Positions 41,208 through 53,640 of a DNA stretch of 64,000 bases are shown here, piece after piece. The notes under the pieces were generated by a model, which searched no databases, was not told where the DNA came from, and saw nothing but the letters and a program-made list of their open reading frames with translations. Source of the stretch: Patiria pectinifera (lineage: Eukaryota; Echinodermata; Asteroidea; Valvatida; Asterinidae); contig CM057142.1 of the NCBI GenBank assembly GCA_029964075.1, forward strand, positions 2,805,770-2,869,769, written 5' to 3'. Both the position numbers and the translations under genes were made by a program. Each line of letters opens with the position of its first letter. Position 1 is the stretch's first letter.

Positions 41208-41527
41208 CCATGGCCAAGTTCGCGCAAGGACTATAGTTGACCAATGGTTAACTAACGTTTGCACGAACTCTGTCTAGTCGACGGTGGTTGACTACGCTCG
41301 CTATTCGACTATTTGGAACCAGCCTACTAGGGTTGGTTGCTTCGCTGGTAACCAACAGCCGCGCGCATTCATAACGCTAGCAGAGAGTCAGGATCCAGAA
41401 GTTTTGCGATGACATTTTGACCAGCATTTGACTAGAGACGCAAGTTGCTATCAGTGCGCAGGCGTAAGGTATGTCACAAATCAACCACTAGTCGACTAAT
41501 GGTCCTTGCCTGAACTTGGCCCATGTT
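41208..41527. mobile_element. Inverted-repeat element (GGCCAAGTTC ends)
   Basis: The left arm CATGGCCAAGTTCGCGCAAG and the right arm CTTGCCTGAACTTGGCCCAT are near complements. Inner arms carry GTTGACCAATGG / CAACCACTAGTCGAC. Length about 320 bp, no ORF. Confidence 0.65.
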
Positions 41528-44224
41528 TGAGGTGTGTGCTTTTGTTCAACAAGGATATGCATGAGTAAACCTCTTGTCCATTGTTGTATATCAAAATGTA
41601 CCTCAAACATGGCGGCTGAATGCAATGGATCTATATGGCATACATGCACAATGGTCTCTGTCAATGTAGCAATTAACATTCTCGGTGGAGGAAATCTAAA
41701 ATCGCCGCGTTGGGAAAAGCAAAGGGTGGGGAACTCTTCTGCAATGGTAGAGGAAAATGTACATGTAAAATGGTTCTGTGTGTGTGCTAGTATCAGTAGT
41801 AAGTGGAGGCACCACACTCAGATATGCCTAGTGAGACCACTATCGAGCTCCATGCACAAGTACCCCCTCTATGGTTTACAAAGGGACAGCTGGGGAGACC
41901 ACCAGGACAATTGAATGCATTGTTGATCATTACCGGAAAATGTTATGGGTGTTTGTAGATTCAGAAGAAAATAGGGCATGCAAGCTGCTGTACTCTTCTG
42001 CAGTACGAACTAGCGTGCACAGGCAAAACATCCCTCACGAAGTGCCGTCTCTTGTATCATGCTTGGACTCCAACGGCATTAATGTTTTCCTGGTCAAAGT
42101 CAGTGTAACAGCAAGCATGCAATTTTTGTGTTCTAAAATCCATTCTAAAATATGTTAACTTTATCTTCTTTGCACTGATGTTTCTGTTACATAAAAGCAT
42201 ATTCCATAAACTAAATTTAGAGAGAATATTAGTGGCTAGATTTTCATTTAAATAATTCATTTACAATACTTCACTGATGATGAGAGACAATCTCACTGGC
42301 AAAACAAGAATTGACAATGCTGGTACACGTTTGTTTTTTGTTTTGTTTTAAAGTTTAAAACCAATCCATTACCTACTAAGTCATTGCTTTATAAAATTTA
42401 TGCTCATAATTAATGTAAAATAAAATAAGTGGCACAAATACTGTGTACATACGTACATGTATGTAGGTGTACAAATTCGACTTGCATTTTAAGAATTCTT
42501 CTCTAAGGGCTTTAATTTCAAACAATAATTTAAAGGGCTCATGCGGCAATTTTTTTATTGCTATCCTTGAAAACGATGTTTTGTCATTTTCAAGAGTATT
42601 TTTGTGCCTTTTTTAGTTTTTTATGTTTATGCGAATTTCCATATTCATGAGCAAAAGTGTGATGTCATTTCAGGCAGAACCTCAATGTTACAGTTATTTC
42701 AGCACCACATTTGCCAGAATTTTTGATATTTTCTGCTGTTGTAAATTTTCTTTTCTTTGGTGATTTTCGTCAGTACATGGCAGTAAGCCAATGAGCAAAA
42801 ATTTGTTACAAATGTTTTCAATGAGCAAATGTTTTGAACGGTGGCTTCCTGAAATTACATCACAGCAACAGCGCCCTCAGTTGTCCGGAAAAGTATGGAA
42901 AATTTTGAATGTTTAAAGAAGTGCACTTTTCAATCAAATCGACCAAAAAGGGATGTCAAATAGTTTTCATGCATTTAAGAGGACAAAGTTGCACAGAAAA
43001 TGTTCCTAAGAAAAACTCTTTGCATCTATGGACCCTGAACACTTTAATGTTGGTGTCATGAGGAATTCAAATTTACATAAATATCAAATATGTTATTATT
43101 TTCTTTTGACAAACTTAGTGCTATTATTGAACTCAAATGTAACAAGTTGCCTGGGTTTTGAATTTCCGATTGAAGCATTCCCACTACACATTCTGATAAG
43201 ATTGCTGAGTAATTGCACTTTGGCCAAATCACATTCACAACAGCATTGTTATTAATACATAATACGCATACAGTGTACAAGGAAACACTTCTATTCACCC
43301 AGTAAAAAGTTTCTATTGAATATTAAGTCTACTGATACGATGCAAACATTTTTTTTATGTAACAGCGGTTAACATGAACTACGCACTGCTTGTCACACAA
43401 TACAAAAATAGAATACAACCTTTTTGAGCATTACAGCTTCAACCATTACGTTAACCTACATTGAACTGTTTCCTTGTCCTTCATATAATTCATGTATTTC
43501 CTGAGTGAAAATTCAGGCATGTTTAGGTTTACACACATACATGTACACTGCACACTGGGAGGTGTATACCAGTAGATGAAGACAACAATTGTATAGTTAG
43601 TTTTGTTTTTCTTTTCTTTTTTCATATACATTGTGTACAGTGTAACAATCCTCATTCAAATGTAGGAAACGTGGCAGGGCAAGACACAGCCATAACATGA
43701 CACAAAGTCCGTGACGAAGACTCATTATATGCTTCATGCATATTTTGTCAAAATACTCTGTAGTCCAACACAACACTGGTGTTAACACTTGGTCTGGACA
43801 GGGCCATTGCGTCCACATGTTTGTTAATATAATGCACGTTCAAATTGTTCACGCGTCTTGCACTGAAGGGTTTCAAAATATCGCTTGCACTACCGCCCCG
43901 GCAAACTACTGGCAATATTCTTGTTAAGTCTAATTGAAGTTCATGCCACACAGCTCAGCAGTTAGTGCTTCTCACTCATTTAACAAGCATGCCAGGTTGT
44001 TGGTTCCAATAAACATTTTGGGATGATTGCACGGACATCCAACAATTCAACACAGTGATAGTCTGTTAGACATACAATACTCTGTAAACATACAGACACA
44101 GAAGTCCTTAAAGCGCTTTGGTTACGTTGAGATTGTAAATTTTCCTTGTTTTTACCAGGATCAAGGTTTCCTTCATTCACAAGAATCTGTGATACCCTGC
44201 AAATTATTCCCTTGACAATGTATG
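41528..44224. other. Intergenic; no gene seen
   Basis: ORFs of 60-126 codons overlap on both strands and show no recognisable domain. The 3'UTR of the minus-strand BTB gene should occupy the right edge. Confidence 0.45.
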
Positions 44225-45319
44225 TCACTGCAGTGGTTTGACCATCACCTGCAGTACAACGTTATCGTTCACCAAAAAGCGGGAATTCGGTGATGACAGC
44301 TCGTCCACCGAAACCTTCTTGTCCAGATCCGAGTCAGCAGTATACCTCGACTTTGTGAAGTTCTTCTTTCCCGAAACGGAAACCAGGACGCCCTCCTTAT
44401 TCACCATTGAGATCATGTATTCCATGGGCCGCGGCAGATCAAGCACCACGTTGGAGTAGAGCACGACGCGAAAGTCCTCGTTATTTGTGGACGAACCCTT
44501 CGGGTATATCTTCAACTCCCAGTCCCAGCTCGTGTGAGGGTAGGACGACGAGCGCGTGGAAAACCTGGGCATGACTTCCGAGAGTCTTCCAAAGTGGGAG
44601 TATCCCGACAGAACAATGCGTTTGTCCCAGCGGAGGTCGGTGTAATTCCTTAGCAGGAAGTTGGAGGAGGTGAAATCCTTGTTGTTGGACCTGGCCTCCA
44701 GGTTGATAGCATTGAACTTGTAGGCCTGAAGGAGGTAGGGTACAAACATCTCCGGATTCTGCTCCACCACGCGGTGTTTCTCGAGTTGCTCCAGTTGCTC
44801 TGGGGTCATCATGGGGAATCGGATGTACTGGATGAACTGCTGCAGTAACTCCTTCTGTTTGCTCTGCCGCTCTGGATGCTTGGGCGAATCGATCCACTTG
44901 ACCAGGGCGCGGAACAGGGTCAGCTCATTGCGAATGGTCAGGTCTGAGCTCTTCAGGAACTGGGTCAGCTGTTCAATGTCCAGTGCCAGCCACTCCACGT
45001 TCCATTCAGGCAGGGACATGATGTCATCGGCCTTGGGAGACAGGGCTGCGATGCAAGAGGTGACGAGACAGTGGTGGTAGCATTTGGTGGCATACTGGTA
45101 CCAGACATGAAACACGTCTTTGAGGGGTAGCTTTGGGATGATGCTCCTGGTGGCAAAGTTGATGCAGACTTTTCGTAGATCGCTGACGTTGTACTTGTCG
45201 GCAAGCATGAGGATGGGCAAGGTATTCTCCACGGTGAGGACAATGTGACAGCTGTACAGAAACTTGAGGAATGCCTCAAAGACATCGCAGCACTCCGGCT
45301 CCTCAACTAGCTCCACTTC
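44225..45319 (-). CDS. BTBD17-like gene, last exon (BTB end, BACK, TRAF-like)
   Basis: 365 codons from acceptor TTTTGATGCAG to a TGA at 44225-44227. Order: end of the BTB domain (VFEAFLKFLYSCHIVLTVEN, then PILMLADKYNVSDLRKVC), a BACK domain (VFHVWYQYATKCYHHCLVTS; FLKSSDLTIRNELTLFRALV; FIQYIRFPMMTPEQL), and a C-terminal beta-rich part like the TRAF-like domain of BTBD17 (LRWDKRIVLSG; DWELKIYPKG; VVLYSNVVLDLP; ending DNVVLQVMVKPL). Such proteins can be substrate adaptors, though vertebrate BTBD17 is poorly understood and has been described as a secreted-type protein. The exon is GC-richer than its surroundings. Phase 0 joins it to 49418-49786. Confidence 0.85.
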   Translation of the reverse strand, partial: EVELVEEPECCDVFEAFLKFLYSCHIVLTVENTLPILMLADKYNVSDLRKVCINFATRSIIPKLPLKDVFHVWYQYATKCYHHCLVTSCIAALSPKADDIMSLPEWNVEWLALDIEQLTQFLKSSDLTIRNELTLFRALVKWIDSPKHPERQSKQKELLQQFIQYIRFPMMTPEQLEQLEKHRVVEQNPEMFVPYLLQAYKFNAINLEARSNNKDFTSSNFLLRNYTDLRWDKRIVLSGYSHFGRLSEVMPRFSTRSSSYPHTSWDWELKIYPKGSSTNNEDFRVVLYSNVVLDLPRPMEYMISMVNKEGVLVSVSGKKNFTKSRYTADSDLDKKVSVDELSSPNSRFLVNDNVVLQVMVKPLQ

Positions 45320-45439
45320 CTGCATCAAAAGGAGAATACATAAGACATGATTATAAGGAGGTTTCATTTAAACTTTGGTTTACACAAAAGAGCATCCTGT
45401 TTTATAAACAACGAGGCTTTGTCTCACCCACGGGGGGAG

Positions 45440-45605
45440 GGGGCTTTGCTGTCTTGCCCGTAAAGAGAGGCGGCATCGACCGCTTCACGATCAAGCGCCT
45501 GCTTCGCAGAAAAGCGACCGCTTGGCGGTCAAGCGACCGATTCGAGGTCAAGCGCGCAGTTCGCGGTCGAGCAACCAGTTCGCGGTCGAGCAACTTGTGA
45601 ACAAC
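45440..45605. repeat. GGTCGAGCAACC-type low-complexity repeat in the BTB gene intron
   Basis: Irregular GC-rich units (CGACCGCTTGGCGGTCAAG, AGTTCGCGGTCGAGCAAC) with several repeats of TTCGCGGTCGAGCAAC. No protein is recognised. Confidence 0.55.
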
Positions 45606-48600
45606 TTGTGAACACACTAACACACGTCCTTTCTTCTTTATACCGGTAAAATAGCAGTGATTTACGATGCATTGCAAGGAAAGCAGTTGACGCCTTCTTT
45701 CCTTTCTTTTTTACTCTTTGAGTACATAGTTAGTTGCCTTAATTACACCAAATTATAATCTCCAATGGGGCAAATTTGAGCTTACCTGTATGTATAAACG
45801 CTTGCCATTTGGACATCCCATTTCCCCAAAAAACTTTGGAACATACCTTTTTGTTTTTCTTGTGGTCAGTTTTGTTTTTTTAATGCCCTTATGTTAAATT
45901 CTTATCATTCAATTTGCTTACTTTATTTGTACATGTGTACAAACTGGTACACTGAAATACATCTAAATTCATAATTTGTAAAACTGAGAAAATGTCTTAT
46001 TTTGTGCATGCCTAAAGTTTGAGTACAGACGCACAGCATCCTGATATGGGTCACTCGATAAATTAAAGGAGCAAAGTGTGACAATTTTCCTGTCCCCGTT
46101 AGATATAAGTTGTATCGTTAAGAATATGACTCTAAATGGTTTTTTATTTTGTTGGGTAGGTAGTTTGCTATTCATAATCACTCCTGGAGGATGACTGCAT
46201 TACCGTGATTACAAGAGTGCATCCAGGAGTACAAATTCATAGATGATAGATGTAACAGGGACAGGAAAAAGTGGATCCCAAATGGATAAAATGGCATCAA
46301 ATTTATAGAATGTCATCATTTACATGTACAAATGTAAATGAATGAACTGTAAAACTGCGTACATGTAGTAGGATGTCCCGTTATTTTTACACAGTCAGAG
46401 GCATAGTTGTTTTCACAAACTACCAGTATTTCAATTGATTTCATGTCCCTAATGTTCATGAGCAGCTTATTTTGGTGACATTCGGCAACTCCAAGTGCCT
46501 TTGTTTGCTGAAACTTCAAACGTTTCCTGTAAGTACAGACATGTTAATGTCAGACTGCCTTGCACAAGTGAAGGTCACAGGAGGACGATCATAAGTGTGT
46601 AGTCATCACTCTTGGCACTAAGCCAACTTGTGACACAGAAGAATAACATCCTACTCAGCTCCCAAGAAGTCTTCCCAATCATCCTCTTCGTTACTGTCCT
46701 CATCCTTATGGGTGATTTCCCAACCCACAGGGCAGTAAGGTCAAACACAGTGTCACAACATGGGGGGGGGGGCATGATAGATCGTTGGTCTTATCATCCA
46801 CACTGGAGACTAGATGTTACCACAAACCCGAATAACAAGACATACCGGGTAATAGTTCATGATATCTGTGGTTGTTGCACAAATTCACCAGCCGATTTCA
46901 AACAAAATTCTTATCAAAGAAGACAAGTGATGGGTGATGGAGTATTAGGAGTATACATCATACCTTGGCATTATTTTTTTTGTTATACCATGTATTAGGT
47001 TGTAAAATTTCATTAGTCCTGAAATGTTTATGTGAAGTACCGGTACAGTTAAAGTTCATGTATGACAATCTGATGGACACTGCTGAGTACATTGTACATC
47101 ACCCCATGTTACCCGGGTACATCAACTTTTATCATTCTCAAAGACTTCTGGAATATTTTCATCCCTGCTGAGTTGTACAACATAAAGCTCAAAATACCCA
47201 AACAATTTACAGTGAAATAACTGCCACATATTATGCATTTCTTTTTCCCTTTGCCATGTCATGACTACATGTATAATGTTAAGTGCAGTTTTTGCAATCA
47301 GATTTTTGTTCAATTTCTAGTGCCAAGTTTTCCTTGAAACTTCAATAATGCTGAGCATAACATACATACCGGTATGTTAACGAAATTGCTTGATGAAGTT
47401 TCAAAATGTGATTTTGAAATGTCTCACTGGCAAAACGATTGCGAATGCTGCCGTACATGTATGTACTTTGCATTCAGCAATAATATGGATGAGAAACCTG
47501 GCTCCTGGCCAGATCAATGATGCAGGGGAAAAATTGCATCTTGAGATGTACTGCACCGGCAGCCATCTGGTTTTCATTTTTATGAGTAAATGTACCATTA
47601 GAAGACCGTGTACAATGACTTGGATGTAAAACATGTGTATATGTGTATCAGAATGTTGTAAATTATGTACATGTTCCAATTAACATCTCAAAGAGAAGTG
47701 CAATGAACACTAACTTGTAGGTACTTGCCAAACAAAACATGGGTCACAAACATAAATGCACATGTATGCATCATCACAAGATGTATTTAAATGGATTATT
47801 AATCAATACTCTACCGGAACTATGTTTTATTGGCTATTGATAGCATGTGGGTTAAAAGTTACATACAAGCTATTATTCCCCTGGTTCCTAGTGTACAACA
47901 GGTCCCTGAAAATCAAGCAAATTATGATATGATTTCACCTCTGCCATGTCTACAAAAATCATTTTATCGTGAAAAAAAGATTGACTCGACTAAATTATCT
48001 GTTTAAAAAGACCACAGGTTCTTTAACATTCCTATGCAAACATACATTCTGTGCCAAGTTGTCCTTGCAGTCAAAATCAATCAAGTGACTGTTAACAACC
48101 CGTCAGAATTCCCAGCCTACATAAAGCAGGATTGACTGCCTTGGACTGCTTTTAGTAACTTGAAATGTTTTGACCCCACGAGAGTGATAAAACAGCTGTG
48201 ACCACAACTTGCCTGAAAGTTGTCTGTTGACCAAATGACTAGACATGGTACTTGCTTGACATGTGATCTGAATGCTGGTGACTAGCCTTTGTTAAAAGTA
48301 TAGCTGGGGAACTTGTACTTGTAGAAGTGAATTTTGACTGTCTGTGACTGCTTAAATAGCAGGAGGGTTAATGTACACATGTACATTGTATAAGTACACG
48401 AAAGTTGAGAAATTATTCGCACCATGGTGTTTCCGCAAACCTTTCATTATTTAGTATCTCCACCATGCAAAGCCTCAAATCTTACTTGCACGAAAGTTAA
48501 TATGTACTGTACAAGCTATAGGATATGGACAAACCTGATGCTCACAGAATTGTTGTTGTTGTTGAAACATTCCCTCAGAGGGGTATATTCTTATATGAGC

Positions 48601-48887
48601 TAGTGAGAAGCTGGGAACTTCCTGTTATTGGTACATTCCATCTTGAGCCAATCAGAGAAGATGAATCATGTGTGATGCATGCATGTACCAGAAACACTGC
48701 AGGAGCTTTGTGGCAGAGTCACATTTTATTTTGATAAAGATAGGCCTACCTAGAATCATTTGCTTCTTCTGCAGTTTTTTTTAGGCAACAAAATTTCTCA
48801 AAATCTATACAGTACGGTGTACATGTACATTTTATAACAACTAATGCCACGGTATGTTCATCAGATTTGAACCAGCCAACCGATCCC
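45606..48887. other. Intron of the BTB gene; no exon seen
   Basis: No further BTB exon is needed, because exons 44225-45319 and 49418-49786 join in phase. Short ORFs look random. TACATGTA words are frequent (46321, 47455, 48375). Confidence 0.55.
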
Positions 48888-49070
48888 GTTAGCTCGGTGG
48901 TCGAGTGGTAAGACATCTGCACTAGAAAGCAGGATGTTGTGGGTTTGAGCCCCACCTGAGTGATTTTTTTCAAATTTCACTCGGGAGGTACACACTGAGT
49001 ACATGTATACAGTGTTTATACGTCGGTGAAGGGCAAAACCTAATTTGAATCAAGGTATCATTGGAAAGAG
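48888..49070 (+). mobile_element. tRNA-derived SINE
   Basis: The head (about 48888-48960) has an A box TAGCTCGGTGG and a B-box-like GGTTTGAGCCC with tRNA-like stems (CTGCACTAGAAAGCAG would give an AGA-type anticodon). It lacks a proper acceptor stem. It is followed by a T run and the tail CACTCGGGAGGTACACACTG ... GGTGAAGGGCAAAACCTAAT, which is also present alone at 33776. This is a SINE, not a tRNA gene. Confidence 0.75.
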
Positions 49071-49175
49071 GACACATTGGTGTTTCACATGATCTTTAAC
49101 TTATTAAAAAATGAGATTGTTTATAATCTACATTTACACCTTGGCTTCCTTTTTTTTGATACACCCTTTACAAAT

Positions 49176-49381
49176 GGGCGTTGCGAGGGGGGTAAGGGGG
49201 CACTTGCCCCCCCCCCCCCCTCCCGCGAGAAAAAAAAATGGGGGAAAAGGAAATTACCAAAAAAAAAAAGGAAAAAGAGGTCCGAAGCCACATAATTTGA
49301 GGGGGAGGATAAGGAATTTTGGGGAAAGATTTGCTTTGGGCCCCCCCCCCCCCTGGAAAAAAATCCTGCCGACGCCCATGC
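49176..49381. mobile_element. Short inverted-repeat element (ATGGGCGT ends)
   Basis: ATGGGCGTTGCGAGGGGGG at the left and CCTGCCGACGCCCATGCC at the right are complementary at the ends. C and A homopolymers fill the middle. Words of the same family occur at 6700-6745 and 7180-7245. Confidence 0.55.
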
Positions 49382-49417
49382 CTTTACAGTACATCGCTGA
49401 CTGAAATGTTTACTCAC

Positions 49418-49786
49418 CATCTTATTAGGGTCTGTCCACTCTGAGCTGAACATTCTCTCAAAGACCTCACTGGACCGCACCAGGATCAACTTGTGGGCGC
49501 TGTAGCATTCGAACCCAACCCTCAGCTTGATGTCGCTCAGCAGCGCATTGTTGAAGAAGCGGGCCATGTCGCCCAGGGTCTGACGCTCGTTGCCGTAACA
49601 GTCCTTACCGCTGGGCGGAAGGCTCTCGTCCGTGTCTTCTTCCTTTGCTGAGACGGTGATAGGGGCTTGGAGTTGGCTTGCGGCTGCCATGTAGAGGGCC
49701 TGGATTGGGGGGATGTCATTCGGCGCTGCACCCCCACCTGGAGGACCTGCTTGCATCATTCTGTAGCCCTGGGTACGAGGATCTGC
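49418..49786 (-). CDS. BTBD17-like gene, upstream exon (BTB start)
   Basis: A 369-bp phase 0-0 exon from acceptor CTACCACAG to donor ATG|GTGAGT. It codes a low-complexity start (MMQAGPPGGGAAPNDIPPIQ) and the beginning of a BTB domain: LGDMARFFNNALLSDIKLRV, FECYSAHKLILVRSSEVFER, then MFSSEWTDPNKM joining the next exon. The frame continues nine codons upstream of the first Met, to the acceptor, so an earlier coding exon may exist to the right; none was recognised. If translation starts in this exon, Met at 49759 or 49756 is likely. Confidence 0.82.
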
Positions 49787-49959
49787 CTGTGGTAGTACAT
49801 GAGATAAAAGGTCAGGAACAATGAGATGATGTGAACCGACTCTTTGGAGAAATACCTGAACTTATTTAGGTTTACAACACCATCAATAATGCAACAGGGG
49901 ATGCCAACAATTGTACATGTACCTGGTATAGCAGGGCCCAAATGTTATTAAATGGTTGT

Positions 49960-50445
49960 CCAAGAATATTTTGCTAGAGTGGTTACTGTTACTTTCAGGG
50001 ATGTAACAGATATACATTAACAGGGGGATGCCTTTTCCAGAATGTGCGCATTAATCCTTACAGTTGGATCTGATATAAACTTGCAAGTCTCCTATCCAAT
50101 TTCTTTAACAGGAGCAGCTGAAAAACCTAACTCAGGTCAAAGATGATGGCTGAAAATATTGTCAAAATACATGCCCTGCAAAAATGATATAAACGTAACG
50201 TCGCATGTTCCCTCGTTTAACCTCATTTTCAAGGTGCAACATTATTTGTGATTTATCCAAATCGGACTACTGATTCTTGAGGGAAATGTGTACATCTTAA
50301 AACAATTAATTGTAGGGGGAAATCGTTATATGCACAATTTTAACTGTTTATTGTCTAATATCATTTTACTTTTATTGACTGGCAACCATTTCTGAGGATG
50401 TGAGAGATTACATTTCATAAAATTTTATATGAAAGTATTTATTGT
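49960..50445. repeat. Dispersed repeat, copy 1 (related to 61165-61640)
   Basis: Shared blocks include ATTTTGCTAGA-TGGT-ACTGT, TAACAGGGGGA-GCC, AATTCTTACAGTTGGATC-GA and ATGCACAATTTTAACTGTTT in the same order and orientation at 61165-61640. Non-coding. Confidence 0.75.
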
Positions 50446-50589
50446 ATTTCAACACATGTGGCATTATTTCAAAGCCTAGAATGTGCGCTACAACATGTAC
50501 AAGGCAAGCATAGGCTGGACCCAGACCAATACGGTCTAAGGGTCTGCATAGTCATCTGAATCAAATGTTGGGCCAAAGTTAGACTTAAG

Positions 50590-52617
50590 CAAGTTTAATT
50601 ATCAAGTGACTGTCGGGGAGTCAGTCAATCAGTCAATCAGTCAATCAGATGGTTACAATGAAGACTGTAGGGTGGCCTTTTTGGGACCAGCAAAACAGGC
50701 CGTTGATGGACCATTTCACCTGTTACGTGTATGTCATGACTGTCAGTTGCTGACAAGCAAATTATCCATCCATTTATGTCCCTCCTATTGCACTGCACTA
50801 AAGTCAACACTTCCAAGCCAACGTCAATTTCAAGTGACAAACACACAGTGAAGAGTAGAATAGTTGCTTACTCCAACTGAAAGTCAGTATCAAGTGAAAG
50901 TCTGCCATGATCTAATGATCAACACATTACTTTTTAATCAATGCTTCATTACACGGGGGTGGAAGTCAATTGCCAAGAATCTGACTCTTTTCACCATCAG
51001 CCATCAATTAAAGAGTCTTCAGAAATAAGAGACCTTGACAGCATGATTACTGATTATCACACTGAGTAGTGTGTTTTTGTAAATTGACATGTAATTACAG
51101 AAAAGGAGCCTCGCCTCCTTTTTTTGAGTCACAAAATCACAGTTAAATGCATGATGTACGCACTGCTAATTCAGAACTCCAGATATTCACCGATGCAGTT
51201 GTACAAGTAGAGCGGTCATCGATTCTCGAATTAAACCAAATTTTGGAGGCTTGAAAACAACCCTCTTTTTATGTCATACTATAATTATTCTCACAGCAAA
51301 CACTCTCGGATTTTTGGCAAAAAGAATCCGAGCCTTGAAATTCAGACTTCAAATATTTTGCAGTTTCAAGTCATCGGTGTTTTTCTTGTCGATGTCTGTT
51401 TCCAACATGACTACAGTAGCTGCAACGCAAATGATGACGGACTCGGGTTTTTATGCCTCTCCATTCAATGCATCCATGCCGTCTGAAACTGAGGACAGCG
51501 ATTACCTAAAGGAAAACGATGTTATACGCCTCATCGTTCTCATCATAGAAACTGCTCTACTCCTAACACTGAACCCACTTTGTCTCCTGGCTCTAAGCCA
51601 TGTCCACGACACGGTCCAAGACACCACCAAAGTGTTTCTCCGCTCCATGACGGCTGCTGATCTAGGGGTGGGGATTTTCGGGGCCATCCCTATGACTCTT
51701 TCAGTGATTTATGGGACTTGGCCATTGGGGCAAGCATTGTGTGGGATGCAGTCATTTCTGTTTTTCTCCTGTGCCCTAGGATCCCTCCTTTCACTGCTCT
51801 TGCTATCTGTAGACAGGTACATATCTGTTGTGCACGCGCTCCGTTATTATTCCTTAGTGACGGTGAAGCGAGCCCGAATCGCGGTATGTACTGCATGGGC
51901 AATTGTCTTGTGCATAGTGACAGGAAGTGGTCTTCTCACAGATTGGCAAGTCAGATACAGTGACAGTACACTGGGGTGTGCTTTTTACCTCAAGGGTGTG
52001 AATTTGGAACTCTACATGCAAGTTATCAGCACGCTTATTTTGCTCAGCAGTATGTTGACACTTGCGGTTGTGTACACCAGACTTTTCCTGATTTCGCGCC
52101 AGCACGCACGACGCATTCACGTTGACAACCAGCCTGCTGGACAGGGAAACCGACTCGCGAGGCCTGCTACCAAGACTCTGCACACCATGCTGCTCATTGC
52201 TTTGTCTGCACTTGTTTTCAATCTTCTGCCCCTCATATCCTTCATTTTTCGACTTTCTGATAATGCAATGATGACCTTTTTTCTGGTTGTGCTACCCATA
52301 CTGACAAACAGTTGGGTAAATGTCGTCACCTATTACCTCAGGAATGCGGAAATTCGCCGAGCGACAGTCAATCTTCTGGTATCATGCTACAAGTTTTGCA
52401 AACGGCGCCCACAATTCAATACAAACTAAGGAACTCGAAAGACAGATTTAAACGAGAATCCATCGTTTTCAGCTCAAAAGCAACTCAGTCTCAATTTGCT
52501 GTAACACCTGTTTGATGGTGAGTCCCTTTTGTGACTCACCATCACACGCCGATGGGGTGATCCGATGAGCCGGTAAAATTGGACAGGTGTGCTCTGGGCT
52601 TTAGGTTAGACTTAAAC
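50590..52617 (+). repeat. GPCR duplication unit 1
   Basis: Starts in the AGTCAGTCAATCAGTC run and contains TGTCAGTTGCTGACAAGCAA, GTGACAAACACACAGTGAAG and the GPCR gene. The 3' flank reads GATGGGGTGATCCGATGAGC. The same blocks recur in order at 52618, 54165 and 62120. Confidence 0.85.
51407..52429 (+). CDS. Class A (rhodopsin-like) GPCR, copy 1
   Basis: Intronless, 340 residues from ATG 51407. This start is the one conserved in the other copies; the longer frame to 51251 is not. Short N-terminus with one N-glycosylation site (NAS, residue 21). Seven segments lie at about 39-65, 75-98, 112-135, 156-178, 203-228, 259-283 and 291-312. Landmarks: AAD in helix 2, C112 and C191 for the extracellular disulphide, DRY at 136-138 (LLLSVDRYISVVHALRY). 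CWxP is absent from helix 6 (ALSALVFNLLP) and NPxxY is altered to NVVTYY. Two C-terminal cysteines may be palmitoylated. The ligand is unknown; an orphan lineage-specific receptor is most likely. Intronless tandem receptors often act in chemosensation. Confidence 0.9.
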   Translation: MTTVAATQMMTDSGFYASPFNASMPSETEDSDYLKENDVIRLIVLIIETALLLTLNPLCLLALSHVHDTVQDTTKVFLRSMTAADLGVGIFGAIPMTLSVIYGTWPLGQALCGMQSFLFFSCALGSLLSLLLLSVDRYISVVHALRYYSLVTVKRARIAVCTAWAIVLCIVTGSGLLTDWQVRYSDSTLGCAFYLKGVNLELYMQVISTLILLSSMLTLAVVYTRLFLISRQHARRIHVDNQPAGQGNRLARPATKTLHTMLLIALSALVFNLLPLISFIFRLSDNAMMTFFLVVLPILTNSWVNVVTYYLRNAEIRRATVNLLVSCYKFCKRRPQFNTN

Positions 52618-53640
52618 AAGTCTATTTCACAAGTGAGAGAGAGTCAGTCAGTTTGATGAAGACTGTATCGTGGCCCTCTGGGACCAGCAAAAAGCTTATC
52701 AATCTATGGACCATTTTGGGCACCTGTTATGTCATGACTGTCAGTTGCTGACAAGTAAGTTGCCTGTCCATATTGTCTCTCATATTGCACTGAGCTCAGT
52801 CAACACTTCCAAGCCAATGCCAATTTCGTGTGACAAACACACAGTGAAGAGTAGAATAGTTGCTGCCCCCAAATGAAAGTCAATATCAAGTGACAGTCTG
52901 ACATGGCCTGATAAACCCAATGCTACTTTTTAATCAATGCTTCATTACACAGATGTCATTTTGGCTAGAATCTGACTCTTTTCATCTTAACCATCAATCA
53001 AAAGTCTACAGGATGCAATAAGAGACTTGGCAGTACGATAACAGAGCCACACCTTTTTTTTTAAGTCCCAAAATCACAGTGTAATGCATCATGCAAGTGT
53101 ACTGCTAATGCAGAACTCCTTTGTAGAGTGGTCGTCGGTTCTCCAATTAAACCAAATGTTCGGGGCTTGAATTGTGCACCAAACCAGCTGAGACTTCTCC
53201 ACATCGCACATACTTCGTCGTCCTTTTTATTGTTCTCTCAGCACACTATCAGATTCTCAGTCAAAATAATCCCTGCCTTGAAATTCAGACTTCAAATATT
53301 TTGCAGTTCCAAGTCATCATCAGCGTTCTGTGTCCAGCATGACTGCAGTAGCTTCAACGCATACGTCAATGGACTTGGGATTTTACAATGCTTCTCCATT
53401 CAATGCATCCATGACATAAGAAACTGGAACCAGCGATAACCTTACCGACGTTATACGCATCATGTGACTGGTCATCATGTGACTTATCTCCTTGTGACCA
53501 TTATAGAACGGAATCTGCATGTGTGTGGTTGACTTTGCAGTCTTACCGCAACGGTGACAAAATCGTACTGGTGATGGGGTGATCCAGTGAACCGGTAAAA
53601 CCGGACAGGTGTGCTCTGGGCTTAAGGTTAGACTTAAAGG
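52618..53640 (+). repeat. GPCR duplication unit 2 (internally deleted)
   Basis: Contains the same upstream blocks as unit 1 and then only the first part of the gene. From about 53563 it matches the 3' flank of unit 1 (GATGGGGTGATCCAGTGAAC ... GGACAGGTGTGCTCTGGGCT), so roughly 0.9 kb of coding sequence was removed. Confidence 0.75.
53339..53480 (+). pseudogene. GPCR pseudogene, truncated
   Basis: Begins ATGACTGCAGTAGCTTCAAC like the functional copies and encodes LGFYNASPFNASM. Then it has a TAA where others have a codon after ATGACA, followed by more stops at the first membrane segment. The rest of the receptor is absent. It is clearly non-functional. Confidence 0.88.

Noticed and set aside
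40775-42158. Possible gene from overlapping ORFs of 84-126 codons
   Set aside because: ORFs occur on both strands with no domain, no codon bias and an inverted-repeat element in the middle.
44481-45306. Other long ORFs over the BTBD17-like exon
   Set aside because: They are in alternative frames of a GC-rich coding exon. Only the 44225 frame shows BTB/BACK homology.
48888-48960. Functional tRNA-Ser(AGA)
   Set aside because: The acceptor stem does not pair, and the piece continues into a tail that also exists alone at 33776, so it is a SINE head.
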